From: an uncultured Lachnospiraceae bacterium
GTDB lineage: Bacteria > Bacillota > Clostridia > Lachnospirales > Lachnospiraceae
Assembly: GCA_902796375.1 (NCBI GenBank)
Contig: CADBOW010000223.1
Coordinates: 1-24,552, forward strand
Direction of reading: 5' to 3'
DNA length: 24,552 nucleotides
This document shows, piece after piece, positions 5,630-14,432 of this stretch. Below the pieces are notes generated by a model, which saw only the letters and a program-made list of their open reading frames with translations, was not told the origin of the DNA and did no database searches. Made by a program: the position numbers and the translations under genes. Position 1 is the first letter of the stretch. Each line of letters opens with the position of its first letter.

Positions 5630-8344
5630 ATGGTGGACATAGACAGAACGAAAATTTCACCGATGATGCAGCATTATCTGAAAACAAAGGATGAAGTGGG
5701 TGAGACGATCCTGTTTTACCGGCTTGGGGATTTCTATGAAATGTTCTTCGATGATGCGCAGCTGGTGGCGCGGGAACTGGAGCTGACTCTGACGGGAAAG
5801 GACTGCGGTCTGCCCGAACGTGCGCCCATGTGCGGGATTCCGTTTCATGCGGCAGAGACCTATATCACCCGACTGATCGACAAGGGCTATAAAGTGGCCA
5901 TCTGTGAGCAGGTGGAGGATCCCAAGCAGGCCAAGGGCCTGGTGGAACGGAAGGTGGTCCGGATTGTTACCCCCGGTACCAACATGGCGGAGCAGTCTCT
6001 GGAAGAGGATAAGAATCATTACATGATGTGCCTCTCCGAGAACCGGGGACGTTTCGGTATAGCCGTTACTGATATCACCACAGGTGCATTTTTATGTACA
6101 CGTGTGGATCGATGGAATCAGGTGCTGGATGAGATCATTAAATATGAGCCCAGCGAACTGGTTCTTCCCCAGACACTTTATCCCCAGAAACAGACCGGGG
6201 AAATGGATCTGATCCCGGACAGCGTAGCGGTGGAAGCCCTTCAGACCATGGATGAGATCGCTGTGCGGCTGCACATTTCGGAAACGAAGGCGCCAAATCA
6301 TTATTTTGATGCGGAAACGGCACGGGACAGTCTTCTTCGTCAGTTTTCGGTAATGTCCGTGGAAGGACTGGGACTGCATGATTATCCTGAGACCGTGATC
6401 GCCGCCGGTGCATTGCTGCAGTATATCGCCGATACACAGATGACGAAAACCGAACAGATCAATCACCTGCAGCTGTATTTTACGGATCAGTATATGGTTC
6501 TGGATTCATCCACCCGGAGAAATCTGGAGCTCTGTGAGACCATGCGGGAGAAACAGAAGCGGGGTTCTCTCTTATGGGTGCTGGACCATACCAAAACGGC
6601 CATGGGTGCCCGTAAACTTCGATCCTGGGTGGAGCAGCCCCTGCTCCGGAAGGATGCCATCGAGGCCCGGCTGGATGCGGTGGAGGCCCTTTCCGGTCAA
6701 ATGATCATCCGGGATGAAATGCGGGAATATCTGAATGCCATCTACGATCTGGAACGTCTTATGACCCGGATCTCCCTGCGCACAGCAAATCCCAGAGATC
6801 TGCTTGCTTTTAAGCAGTCCATTCAGTATCTTCCCTATCTGCGGAATCTGCTGATGGAGCTTCCGGAGATGGAACTGTTTCAGAATATGCTGAAGGATTT
6901 CGATACCCTGGAGGATCTGTTCCGGCTGCTGGATGAAACCATTGATGAGGATGCGCCCATCACCATCAAGGAAGGCGGCATCTTCCGGCCGGGTTACAGC
7001 GCCGATATAGACGATTTCAAGGATAAGAAGGCAAATTCCAAGCAGCTTCTGGCAGAGCTGGAGGAGAAGGAGCGGGAGGCCACAGGGATCCGGACGCTTC
7101 GTATCAAATACAATAAGGTCTTCGGATATTATCTGGAGGTGACCAATTCCTTCAAGTCACAGGTTCCTGATTATTATATCCGGAAGCAGACCCTGACAAA
7201 TGCGGAGCGTTATACCACGGAGGAGCTGAACAATCTGTCGGATGTGATCCTGAACGCCGAGGATCGACTGTATGCGCTGGAGTATGAGCTTTATGTCAGA
7301 CTTCGGGATCAGCTGGCGGAGAGTGTACGGCGAGTTCAGAATATGGCAGGTATCGTTGCGGAAATGGACGCGCTGGCCTCCCTCTCGGTAGCGGCGGTGA
7401 AGTATCACTATGTACGTCCCGGGATCAATGAGTCCTCCACCATTTCCATATCCGGTGGACGACATCCCGTTGTGGAACGGGTTCTGGCGGATGATTCCTT
7501 CGTTCCCAATGATACGGAGCTGGACCGAAAGGACAGCCGGATCGCAATCATTACCGGACCGAATATGGCAGGAAAATCCACCTATATGAGGCAGGTGGCC
7601 CTGATCGCCCTGATGGCTCAGGTGGGAAGCTTTGTTCCTGCTGACCGGGCGGATATCTGTATCAGTGACCGGATCTTCACCCGGGTGGGAGCCAGTGATG
7701 ATCTGGCTCAGGGGCAATCCACCTTTATGGTGGAAATGAGCGAGGTGGCTTCCATCCTGCGGAATGCAACTGCGGATTCCCTGATCATTCTGGATGAGAT
7801 CGGAAGAGGAACCTCCACCTTTGACGGATTGTCCATCGCATGGGCGGTGGTGGAATATATCGCAGATCCCCAGATCCTGGGCGCAAAGACACTCTTTGCC
7901 ACCCATTATCATGAATTATCGGAGCTGGAGGGAAAGCTGGCCGGCGTTCAGAATTTCTGTATCGCCATCCGGCAGACCTCGGACGGCATTGCATTTCTCA
8001 GAAAGATCATTCCCGGAGGGGCTGACAGGTCCTACGGTATCGAGGTTGCGCAGCTGGCGGGTGTTCCGGCGGCCGTGATCAACCGGGCCAGAACCATATC
8101 CGAGCTTCTGGCGGAGGAGGATCTCACAGGAAATATCCGGTTCCTTCACGTAAAGAGCAGCACTTCGGAAACCAATGCGGAAGAAGGACAGGAGGAGGCA
8201 GAAAAAAAGTCTTCGTCGGGAAGGAACCTGACAACAAAGGAAAAAGAGGTTCTGGCGGAGCTCCGGGACGTGGATCCCAATGCCATGACGCCCATTGCCG
8301 CACTGCTGACCCTGCTCCAGTTAAAGGAGAAGCTGAGTAAATGA
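5630..8344 (+). CDS. mutS: DNA mismatch repair ATPase MutS
   Basis: 904 residues, close to the usual MutS1 length. It recognises base mismatches and small loops and recruits MutL. The mismatch-binding domain shows the Phe-x-Glu motif in YRLGDFYEMFFDDA near residues 26-39. The ATPase domain carries Walker A GPNMAGKS at 643-650, the ABC-type segment DDLAQGQSTFMVEM, Walker B LIILDEIGRGTSTFDG and ATHYHEL. A charged, Glu/Ser-rich linker (about 840-870) precedes a C-terminal helical segment typical of the tetramer or clamp-binding region. The ribosome site is only GAGAG-like, and the gene follows miaB by 12 bases. It overlaps mutL by four bases (ATGA), a classic sign of coupled translation. The combination with yneA, miaB and miaA makes this a genome-maintenance neighbourhood. 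Confidence 0.98.
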   Translation: MVDIDRTKISPMMQHYLKTKDEVGETILFYRLGDFYEMFFDDAQLVARELELTLTGKDCGLPERAPMCGIPFHAAETYITRLIDKGYKVAICEQVEDPKQAKGLVERKVVRIVTPGTNMAEQSLEEDKNHYMMCLSENRGRFGIAVTDITTGAFLCTRVDRWNQVLDEIIKYEPSELVLPQTLYPQKQTGEMDLIPDSVAVEALQTMDEIAVRLHISETKAPNHYFDAETARDSLLRQFSVMSVEGLGLHDYPETVIAAGALLQYIADTQMTKTEQINHLQLYFTDQYMVLDSSTRRNLELCETMREKQKRGSLLWVLDHTKTAMGARKLRSWVEQPLLRKDAIEARLDAVEALSGQMIIRDEMREYLNAIYDLERLMTRISLRTANPRDLLAFKQSIQYLPYLRNLLMELPEMELFQNMLKDFDTLEDLFRLLDETIDEDAPITIKEGGIFRPGYSADIDDFKDKKANSKQLLAELEEKEREATGIRTLRIKYNKVFGYYLEVTNSFKSQVPDYYIRKQTLTNAERYTTEELNNLSDVILNAEDRLYALEYELYVRLRDQLAESVRRVQNMAGIVAEMDALASLSVAAVKYHYVRPGINESSTISISGGRHPVVERVLADDSFVPNDTELDRKDSRIAIITGPNMAGKSTYMRQVALIALMAQVGSFVPADRADICISDRIFTRVGASDDLAQGQSTFMVEMSEVASILRNATADSLIILDEIGRGTSTFDGLSIAWAVVEYIADPQILGAKTLFATHYHELSELEGKLAGVQNFCIAIRQTSDGIAFLRKIIPGGADRSYGIEVAQLAGVPAAVINRARTISELLAEEDLTGNIRFLHVKSSTSETNAEEGQEEAEKKSSSGRNLTTKEKEVLAELRDVDPNAMTPIAALLTLLQLKEKLSK

Positions 8345-10434
8345 TACATGTATTAGATCAGAGGACCATAGATAAGATTGCTGCCGGTGAGGTGATCGAA
8401 CGACCGGCATCCATTGTAAAGGAGCTGGTGGAGAATTCCATCGATGCAGGAGCAAGCCGGGTAACGGTGGAGATCCGGGATGGGGGGACCACACTGATCC
8501 GGGTCACGGACAACGGAAGCGGTATTCCCGCAGATGAGGTACGTACCGCATTTCTCCGGCATGCCACCTCCAAGCTTGAGACTGCGGAGGATCTGGTGGG
8601 CGTGGGAACCCTGGGATTCCGGGGAGAGGCACTTTCCACCATTTCCGCGGTGACTCAGGCAGAAATGATCACGAAAACCGCCACCGCGCTGACCGGGATC
8701 CGTTATGTGATCCATGGCGGGACCGAGGTGGAGTGTAAGGAGATCGGTGCTCCGGACGGTACTACAATCCTGTGCAGGAACATTTTCTATAATACGCCTG
8801 CCCGTCTGAAGTTTCTGAAATCCAATATGACAGAGGGCTCCTATATCAACGACCTCATGTCCCATATTGCCCTGTCCCACCCGGAGGTATCCGTTACGCT
8901 GATCAGTAACGGGAGAACCATAGTGGATACCAGCGGAAACGGAAATCTGAAGGACACGATCTATACCCTGTACGGCCGGGATATCACTGGAAGCCTCCTT
9001 CCGGTGGATCATACAGCCGACGGGATCCGGATCACCGGTTTCATCGGAAAACCGTTTCTGGCCAGAGGAAACCGCAGCTTCGAGAATTATTTCGTAAATG
9101 GCCGCTATATCAAATCCCCGGTGATCAACCGGGCCATCGAGGAAGCCTATAAAACCTATATCATGCAACATCGATTCCCCTTCACGGTTCTGTTCCTTTC
9201 GCTTCCGAAGGAGGAATGTGATGTAAATGTACATCCTACGAAACGGGAGTTTAAGTATCAGAACGAGAAGGCGCTGTTCTCCGGAGTCTATCATGCAGTA
9301 GCGGAGGCTCTGGCAGATAGATCCATGATCCCGGATGCAAATGCAGATTACGGAACCCGGGAGAAGCAGTTTACAAAACAGAGAAGTGAGGTGCGGCAGG
9401 AGATTTCCTATGGCGGAAATGCGACACATGTACAGCAGGAGTCGAAAACGGAACGATCGGTGACCGGGCAGAAAGACGCAGGTCATACCGGGGCCGCAGG
9501 TTCGGGGATCCCACATTCAGATGCAGCGCAGCCGGGTACCACAGGATCGTGGACAGCGAAGACAGATCCAGTAAAGCCGAAGTCCGCACAATCGGGAACC
9601 GCAGGATCTGGTGTAGCGCAGCCGAAAGCATCACAGCCGGGGATCGCTCCATCGAAGGGTGGAAAGGATTCCTACAATATTCTGGAAGCCCTGATGCCGA
9701 AGGAGTTCCGGGACCAGCTGAAGGAAAAACAGGAACAGGAAGCGGAGACCCGGGCCGGGATCCTGCAGCAGGCGGAGACGGAAGCGGCTGCTCAGGAAGA
9801 ACGTTTTGAACAGGCAAAGCTGACGGATGAGAATTATCTGTCGGGAGAGATCGGTCCGGATATCCGGGTAATCGGCCAGGTATTTAATACCTACTGGATC
9901 ACGCAGTACGGAGATCATCTCTATTATATGGATCAGCATGCTGCCCATGAGAAGGTGAATTATGAGCGGTTCCTGAAGGAATTTCAGTCCAGGGAGATTC
10001 ACAGTCAGAGGATCTTCCCACCGAAGCTGATCACACTTTCCGGCCCGGACAAGGCCGCAGTGCTGGATCACATGGCCTATTTTGAAGCGGCTGGTTTCGA
10101 GCTGGAGGATTTCGGCGGAAATGAGATAAAACTTTCGGGACTTCCGGCGAATCTGCTGGGATTGTCCGGAGAGGACGTATTCCTTGAATTTGCGGCCTAT
10201 CTGTCCTCCGGAGTCTCCGGTGTGACGGAGGACATTTTCGTACATAAGCTTGCAACCATGGGCTGCAAGAGTGCGATCAAGGGGAATCAGCATATTTCCG
10301 TTGCCGAAGTGGAACAGTTGCTTCGGGAGCTGATGAAGCTGGACAATCCCTATACCTGTCCCCACGGCCGTCCCACGATCATCCGGATCACGAAGGAGGA
10401 ACTGGATAAACGGTTCAAACGGATCGTGGAGTAG
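8341..10434 (+). CDS. mutL: DNA mismatch repair protein MutL, endonuclease type
   Basis: 697 residues. The GHKL ATPase domain is seen in ELVENSIDAGASRV, TDNGSGI, RHATSKL and TLGFRGEALSTISA within the first 110 residues. The C-terminal domain has the nicking-endonuclease metal motif DQHAAHEKVNYE at 531-542, then MGCKSAIKG, CPHGRP near 673-678 and FKR at the end. It is therefore the strand-nicking MutL of bacteria without MutH. Between the domains (about 371-441) lies a linker rich in Ala, Gly, Ser, Pro, Gln and Thr with repeated AQPG, TAGSG and SQPG-like units. Its low-complexity, partly repetitive DNA suggests slippage or loose constraint. The start overlaps the mutS stop by four bases. No sliding-clamp partner is encoded in the window. 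Confidence 0.98.
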   Translation: MIHVLDQRTIDKIAAGEVIERPASIVKELVENSIDAGASRVTVEIRDGGTTLIRVTDNGSGIPADEVRTAFLRHATSKLETAEDLVGVGTLGFRGEALSTISAVTQAEMITKTATALTGIRYVIHGGTEVECKEIGAPDGTTILCRNIFYNTPARLKFLKSNMTEGSYINDLMSHIALSHPEVSVTLISNGRTIVDTSGNGNLKDTIYTLYGRDITGSLLPVDHTADGIRITGFIGKPFLARGNRSFENYFVNGRYIKSPVINRAIEEAYKTYIMQHRFPFTVLFLSLPKEECDVNVHPTKREFKYQNEKALFSGVYHAVAEALADRSMIPDANADYGTREKQFTKQRSEVRQEISYGGNATHVQQESKTERSVTGQKDAGHTGAAGSGIPHSDAAQPGTTGSWTAKTDPVKPKSAQSGTAGSGVAQPKASQPGIAPSKGGKDSYNILEALMPKEFRDQLKEKQEQEAETRAGILQQAETEAAAQEERFEQAKLTDENYLSGEIGPDIRVIGQVFNTYWITQYGDHLYYMDQHAAHEKVNYERFLKEFQSREIHSQRIFPPKLITLSGPDKAAVLDHMAYFEAAGFELEDFGGNEIKLSGLPANLLGLSGEDVFLEFAAYLSSGVSGVTEDIFVHKLATMGCKSAIKGNQHISVAEVEQLLRELMKLDNPYTCPHGRPTIIRITKEELDKRFKRIVE

Positions 10435-10457
10435 GCAAAGCGGCAGACAAAGAAGCA

Positions 10458-10529
10458 GGCTGGGAAATGAGCATAAGAGCGGGCTGGGAAATGAGCGTAA
10501 GAGTTGGCTGAGGAATCAGCGGAGGAGCA
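10458..10529 (+). repeat. 24-bp tandem repeat between mutL and miaA
   Basis: Three adjacent 24-bp units (10458-10481, 10482-10505, 10506-10529) each start with GGCTG. The first two differ at only three positions (GGCTGGGAAATGAGC core); the third is diverged and carries GGAGGAG, the ribosome site of miaA. The block before it (10434-10457) is distantly similar. The units are a multiple of three long; ATGs in the first two open a 14-codon frame (10467-10511) that ends in TGA. Confidence 0.8.
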
Positions 10530-10533
10530 GACT

Positions 10534-11511
10534 GTGGATCACGAGGACATTTCAAATAAGGATCAACTAAATAGAAAGCCGCCGCTGATCATTCTGACGG
10601 GGCCTACCGCCGTCGGAAAAACAGGACTGTCCATCGCGCTGGCAAAAAAGCTGGATGGGGAGATCATTTCCGCAGATTCCATGCAGGTTTACCGCAGAAT
10701 GGATATCGGCACCGCGAAGATCCGTCCGGAGGAAATGCAGGGAGTACGTCACCACCTGATCGACATCCTGGAACCCTCCGAGCCTTTTGATGTGGTGCAG
10801 TTTCAGCAGCGGGCAAAGCAGGCCGCCCATGAGATCCTGAACCGGGGACATCTGCCCATCCTGGTGGGAGGTACCGGTTTTTACATCCAGGCCCTGCTTT
10901 ATGATATTGACTTTACGGAGGAATCCGACGGGAATCTGCGGAGAGAGCTGGAACAGATGGGCGAAACGGAAGAAGGCCGAAGAGCCCTGGTGGAGGAGCT
11001 TCAACGTGTGGATCCGGCTTCTCTGGACCGGATCCATCCCAATAATCTGAAGCGGGTGATCCGGGCAGTGGAATTCTACCGGCTCCACGGGCAGCCGATC
11101 TCCGGGCATAACGCCGCGGAGCGGGAGAAGACGTCAGCCTATGAAAGCAGATATTTCGTCCTGACGGATGATCGGGATAAGCTGTACGGCCGGATCGAAC
11201 AGAGAGTGGATGAAATGCTGGAGCAGGGACTGATCCGGGAGGTACGCTCCCTGATGGAGGAAGGTCTCACCCCGGAGGATATCTCCATGCAGGGCATCGG
11301 CTATAAGGAGATCCTGGCATATCTGCAGGGAAAATGTGATCTGGAGACTGCGGTCCGGACGCTGAAACAGAATACCAGACATTTTGCAAAAAGGCAGCTG
11401 ACCTGGTTTCGCCGGGAACGGGATGTAATCTGGCTGGACCGACAGGAATATCCGACGGATGAGGAGCTTCTCGGACAGATCCTCCAACATATGAATACGA
11501 TCAGGGCGTAG
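10534..11511 (+). CDS. miaA: tRNA dimethylallyltransferase
   Basis: Transfers a dimethylallyl group from DMAPP to A37 of tRNAs reading UNN codons, making the substrate for MiaB. From the GTG at 10534 it has 325 residues. Seen are the P-loop GPTAVGKT (23-30), SADSMQVYRRMDIGTAKI with the catalytic Asp, VRHHLIDILEP, LVGGTGFYIQALLYDIDF, NNLKRVIRAVEFYRLHG, MQGIGYKEILAYL and RHFAKRQLTWFRRE. The GTG was preferred to the in-frame TTG at 10504 because GGAGGAG (10521-10527) sits 6 bases before it, while the TTG has only a weak site. The start region is built from a diverged copy of the 24-bp repeat, so the signal may have arisen by duplication. The next gene begins 26 bases downstream. hfq, which follows miaA in some Firmicutes, is absent here. 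Confidence 0.95.
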   Translation: MDHEDISNKDQLNRKPPLIILTGPTAVGKTGLSIALAKKLDGEIISADSMQVYRRMDIGTAKIRPEEMQGVRHHLIDILEPSEPFDVVQFQQRAKQAAHEILNRGHLPILVGGTGFYIQALLYDIDFTEESDGNLRRELEQMGETEEGRRALVEELQRVDPASLDRIHPNNLKRVIRAVEFYRLHGQPISGHNAAEREKTSAYESRYFVLTDDRDKLYGRIEQRVDEMLEQGLIREVRSLMEEGLTPEDISMQGIGYKEILAYLQGKCDLETAVRTLKQNTRHFAKRQLTWFRRERDVIWLDRQEYPTDEELLGQILQHMNTIRA

Positions 11512-11537
11512 GGCCACGTAAAGGCCTTCGAACGGAA

Positions 11538-12833
11538 ATGGATAAGAATATGGACACAAGAAAGAAATACTATCTGGAGCTTGGAATTGATGAAAAGGTA
11601 TATGATTTCTGTGAAGAGATCGAAGCGGGACTGAAGGAACGGTTTGCATCCATCGACGAGATCGCAGAACAGAATCAGGTCAAGGTGATCCGCGCCATGC
11701 AGAAGGCCAGACTGGAAGAGGCCCATCTGTACGGGACCACCGGATATGGATATAATGACAGCGGACGCACCGCATTGGAAGAGATCTATGCAGAGGTTTT
11801 TCATACCGAGGATGCACTGGTGCGTCAGCAGATCACCTGCGGAACCCATGCACTGACCATAGCACTGGCCGGAAATCTGCGTCCGGGGGATGAGATCCTG
11901 TCTGTGGCCGGAAAGGTTTATGATACTCTGCAGGGTGTGATCGGGATCCGACCGGAGCCGGGGGCTCTGTCGGAATACGGGATCACCTACCGGGAAGTGG
12001 AGCTTCTGCCGGACGGAGCCTGGGACTTTGAAGGGATCCGGAACGCGATCCGGCCGGAGACAAAGCTGATCCATATACAGCGGTCCAAGGGCTATGACAC
12101 GCGTCCGTCCCTTTCCGTAGAACAGATCGGAGAAGTGATCTCCTTTATAAAGGAAATCCGCCCGGAGCTGATCTGTATGGTGGATAACTGCTACGGTGAA
12201 TTTGTGGAGACCATCGAGCCCTCCGATCTGGGAGCGGATATGGTGGTAGGTTCCCTGATCAAAAATCCCGGCGGCGGTCTGGCTCCCATCGGCGGATATA
12301 TCTGCGGGACGAAGGAATGCGTTCGTCAGGCAGCGGCCCGTCTCACAACTCCCGGTCTGGAGAAGGAGGTTGGGGCGTCCCTGGGTGTGACACGACAGTT
12401 CGCACAGGGGCTGTTTCTGGCACCCACCGTCACTGCCGCAGCCCTGAAGGGTGCGATCTTCGCCGCAAATGTATATGAGAAGCTGGGCTTTCGGGCAATC
12501 CCCGATGCCAGGGAGGAACGCTATGATATCATAGAGGCGGTGGAATTCGGAAAACCGGAGCTGGTACGGGCTTTCTGTGAGGGAATCCAGTCCGCGGCAC
12601 CGGTGGACAGCTTCGTCACACCGATCCCATGGGCCATGCCGGGATATGACAGCGAAGTGATCATGGCTGCGGGGGCCTTTGTCTCCGGCGCATCCATCGA
12701 ATTATCCGCTGACGCACCCATGAAGGAGCCCTATGCCGTATACTTCCAGGGAGGCCTTACCTATCCCCACGCGAAATTCGGTATCATGTGTTCCCTGCAG
12801 AAAATGGTAGAAAAACAACTGATAAAATGGTAA
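11538..12833 (+). CDS. ynbB: PLP-dependent YnbB / methionine gamma-lyase-like protein (aluminium-resistance family)
   Basis: 431 residues of a fold-type I PLP enzyme in the family annotated as methionine gamma-lyase-like or aluminium resistance protein (YnbB in Bacillus). The likely PLP lysine is K242 in GSLIKNPGGG, the PLP-binding Asp is in MVDNCYGEF (216), and the N-terminal part has TTGYGYNDSGR and TCGTHAL. The reaction of this family has not been firmly established as far as I know, so lyase activity is an inference from resemblance. In Bacillus ynbB also lies near miaA, so the location is conserved. The ribosome site is poor: AAAGG lies 14 bases upstream of the ATG at 11538, and a second ATG at 11550 is a possible start. 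No regulator is visible. Confidence 0.85.
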   Translation: MDKNMDTRKKYYLELGIDEKVYDFCEEIEAGLKERFASIDEIAEQNQVKVIRAMQKARLEEAHLYGTTGYGYNDSGRTALEEIYAEVFHTEDALVRQQITCGTHALTIALAGNLRPGDEILSVAGKVYDTLQGVIGIRPEPGALSEYGITYREVELLPDGAWDFEGIRNAIRPETKLIHIQRSKGYDTRPSLSVEQIGEVISFIKEIRPELICMVDNCYGEFVETIEPSDLGADMVVGSLIKNPGGGLAPIGGYICGTKECVRQAAARLTTPGLEKEVGASLGVTRQFAQGLFLAPTVTAAALKGAIFAANVYEKLGFRAIPDAREERYDIIEAVEFGKPELVRAFCEGIQSAAPVDSFVTPIPWAMPGYDSEVIMAAGAFVSGASIELSADAPMKEPYAVYFQGGLTYPHAKFGIMCSLQKMVEKQLIKW

Positions 12834-12849
12834 AATAATTAGATGTCCA

Positions 12850-12881
12850 TATGATTCCCGAAGAGGCGGAAAGGAATCATA
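12850..12881 (+). promoter_or_regulatory. Hairpin covering the radC ribosome site
   Basis: A perfect 9-bp stem pairs TATGATTCC (12850-12858) with GGAATCATA (12873-12881) around a 14-base purine-rich loop. The AAGGAA likely used by radC (ATG at 12888) lies at the 3' foot of the stem, so folding could limit its translation. There is no T-tract, so it is not a terminator. Any regulatory role is inferred. Confidence 0.5.
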
Positions 12882-12887
12882 ACAGAT

Positions 12888-13589
12888 ATGGCACATATAA
12901 GAATCTCTGACATGGCAGAGACAAATAAACCATGTGAAAAGGCAGCAAAGTACGGGATCCGGTCCCTCAGTGATGCGGAACTTCTTGCCGTGATCCTGAG
13001 GAGCGGAACCGTTGAGGCAAATGTGGTTCATATTGCGGAGCAGCTCCTGTCCCTGCATCCGGTCCATAAGGGCCTTACAGGACTGAATTATCTTACGGAG
13101 GAGGATCTCCGGAGCATTTCCGGCGTGGGCAGAGTGAAGGCACTCCAGGTTCTGGCGGTTACGGAGCTTTCCCGTCGGATCTCAAGGGAACGGACCCGGG
13201 AGCAGGTTCGTATGAATCATCCCGAAACCATTGCCGACTATTTTCGGGAAGAGGTGCGGTATCTTGAGAAGGAAAGGGTTTATGCCCTGTTCTTTAACTC
13301 GGCCTGTTCTCTGATCCGGGATGTAATGATCTCCGAAGGGACCGTGAACCGTTCGCTGGTCACTCCCAGAGAGGTCTTTCAGGAGGCACTTCGCTGCGGG
13401 GCAGTAGGTCTGATCCTGTTACACAATCATCCCTCGGGGGATTGTGAACCCAGTCATGCGGATCTGGAGCTGACGGAACGATTCCGTTCGGCTGGCAGGA
13501 TCCTGGGGATCCGGCTCCTGGACCATATTATCATAGGGGGAAGCGATTATGTCAGCTTCTCCGAAAGAGGTTTGATTCATGAAGTTTAA
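12888..13589 (+). CDS. radC: RadC-family JAMM/MPN+ protein
   Basis: 233 residues. The N-terminal part has LSDAELLAVILRSGT and a helix-hairpin-helix near 72-90 (EEDLRSISGVGRVKALQVLA). The C-terminal JAMM metal motif is complete: H179-x-H181, S189 and D192 (LLHNHPSGDCEPSHAD), with a likely upstream Glu at 150. The fold suggests a zinc-dependent hydrolase. The old link to recombination repair is not well supported, and the true role is unknown. In many Firmicutes radC precedes mreB; here its last 11 bases overlap the start of mreC, so mreB is missing from its usual place. The overlap suggests coupled translation with mreC. A hairpin lies over its ribosome site. Confidence 0.93.
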   Translation: MAHIRISDMAETNKPCEKAAKYGIRSLSDAELLAVILRSGTVEANVVHIAEQLLSLHPVHKGLTGLNYLTEEDLRSISGVGRVKALQVLAVTELSRRISRERTREQVRMNHPETIADYFREEVRYLEKERVYALFFNSACSLIRDVMISEGTVNRSLVTPREVFQEALRCGAVGLILLHNHPSGDCEPSHADLELTERFRSAGRILGIRLLDHIIIGGSDYVSFSERGLIHEV

Positions 13590-14430
13590 TCCGAAGAAAG
13601 ATATATCACCGAAGTATCTCTTCCTGGCGCTGTCCGTGATCTGCGTTCTGCTGCTGGGACTGTCGCTTTTTTCCGATTCCGTTGTGCTGAAAATCAAACA
13701 GTTCTTCGGCGATATTGTTTCGCCCATGCAGGAAGGCGTTAGCAGCATCGGAGAGTGGGTGGAGGACCGGTTCCTTGTATTCGGTGATGTAAAGGAGCTT
13801 CGTCAGGAAAATGATTCTCTGAAGGAGCGAAACCGGGAACTGGAGGACCAGATCGCAAAAAGCCAGGCCGAGCTTACAGAGCTTGCCGAGCTCCGTTCTC
13901 TGTATCAGCTGGATCAGATGTATCCCGATTACAATACCACTGCAGCCAGGATCTTCTCGGTGGAAAATACCGGCTGGTTCAACGAATTCTATATCAACAA
14001 GGGACTGAATGACGGAGTCTATAAGGACTGTAACGTTCTTTATGACGGAGGCCTTCTGGGGATCGTCACCGAGTCCTATGACAATTATGCCAGAGTGATG
14101 GCCATCGTGGATGACCGTTCCAAGGTGACGGGAGCCATCGGCCCCAACAGTGCGCTGTGTACGGTGGAAGGAAGCCTGACGAATTACGAACAGGGGTATC
14201 TCATGGCGACCGACATTGATAAAGAGGCGAAGATCAGTGTTGGAGACCGGGTGATCACATCCAACGTTTCCGATCGGTTCCTCTATGGCCTTACCATCGG
14301 CTATGTATCCGAGCTTGTTCCGGATCCCAACAATCTGACGGTGACCGCAAGGATCAAAACGGCAGTTGATTTCAGCTCCGTACGGGATGTGCTGGTGATC
14401 ACAGACAGAAAACAGGAAGTGACATATTAA
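13579..14430 (+). CDS. mreC: Rod-shape-determining protein MreC
   Basis: 283 residues, single-pass: a short cytoplasmic head, a membrane helix at about 12-30 (KYLFLALSVICVLLLGLSLF), a coiled coil at about 72-108 (ELRQENDSLKERNRELEDQ) and an extracellular beta-rich domain (NTGWFNEFYINKGLNDGV, GLLGIVTESYDNYARV). MreC scaffolds the elongasome and activates PBP2/RodA. The ATG at 13579 has GAAAGAGG at 13563-13570 and overlaps radC by 11 bases in another frame. mreD follows after two bases. Normal length for the family; the call is secure. Confidence 0.95.
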   Translation: MKFNPKKDISPKYLFLALSVICVLLLGLSLFSDSVVLKIKQFFGDIVSPMQEGVSSIGEWVEDRFLVFGDVKELRQENDSLKERNRELEDQIAKSQAELTELAELRSLYQLDQMYPDYNTTAARIFSVENTGWFNEFYINKGLNDGVYKDCNVLYDGGLLGIVTESYDNYARVMAIVDDRSKVTGAIGPNSALCTVEGSLTNYEQGYLMATDIDKEAKISVGDRVITSNVSDRFLYGLTIGYVSELVPDPNNLTVTARIKTAVDFSSVRDVLVITDRKQEVTY

Positions 14431-14432
14431 AT

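Noticed and set aside
8353..9516. Long open frame on the - strand (387 codons) opposite mutL
   Set aside because: Shadow of the mutL coding sequence; no recognisable motif.
10467..10511. 14-codon frame MSIRAGWEMSVRVG within the 24-bp repeats, as a leader peptide gene
   Set aside because: No ribosome site and no attenuator-like stem or codon run; kept only as an observation in the repeat finding.
10504..10533. TTG start for miaA
   Set aside because: The weak ribosome site and repeat-derived sequence make the GTG at 10534 behind GGAGGAG the better choice, though the TTG is not excluded.
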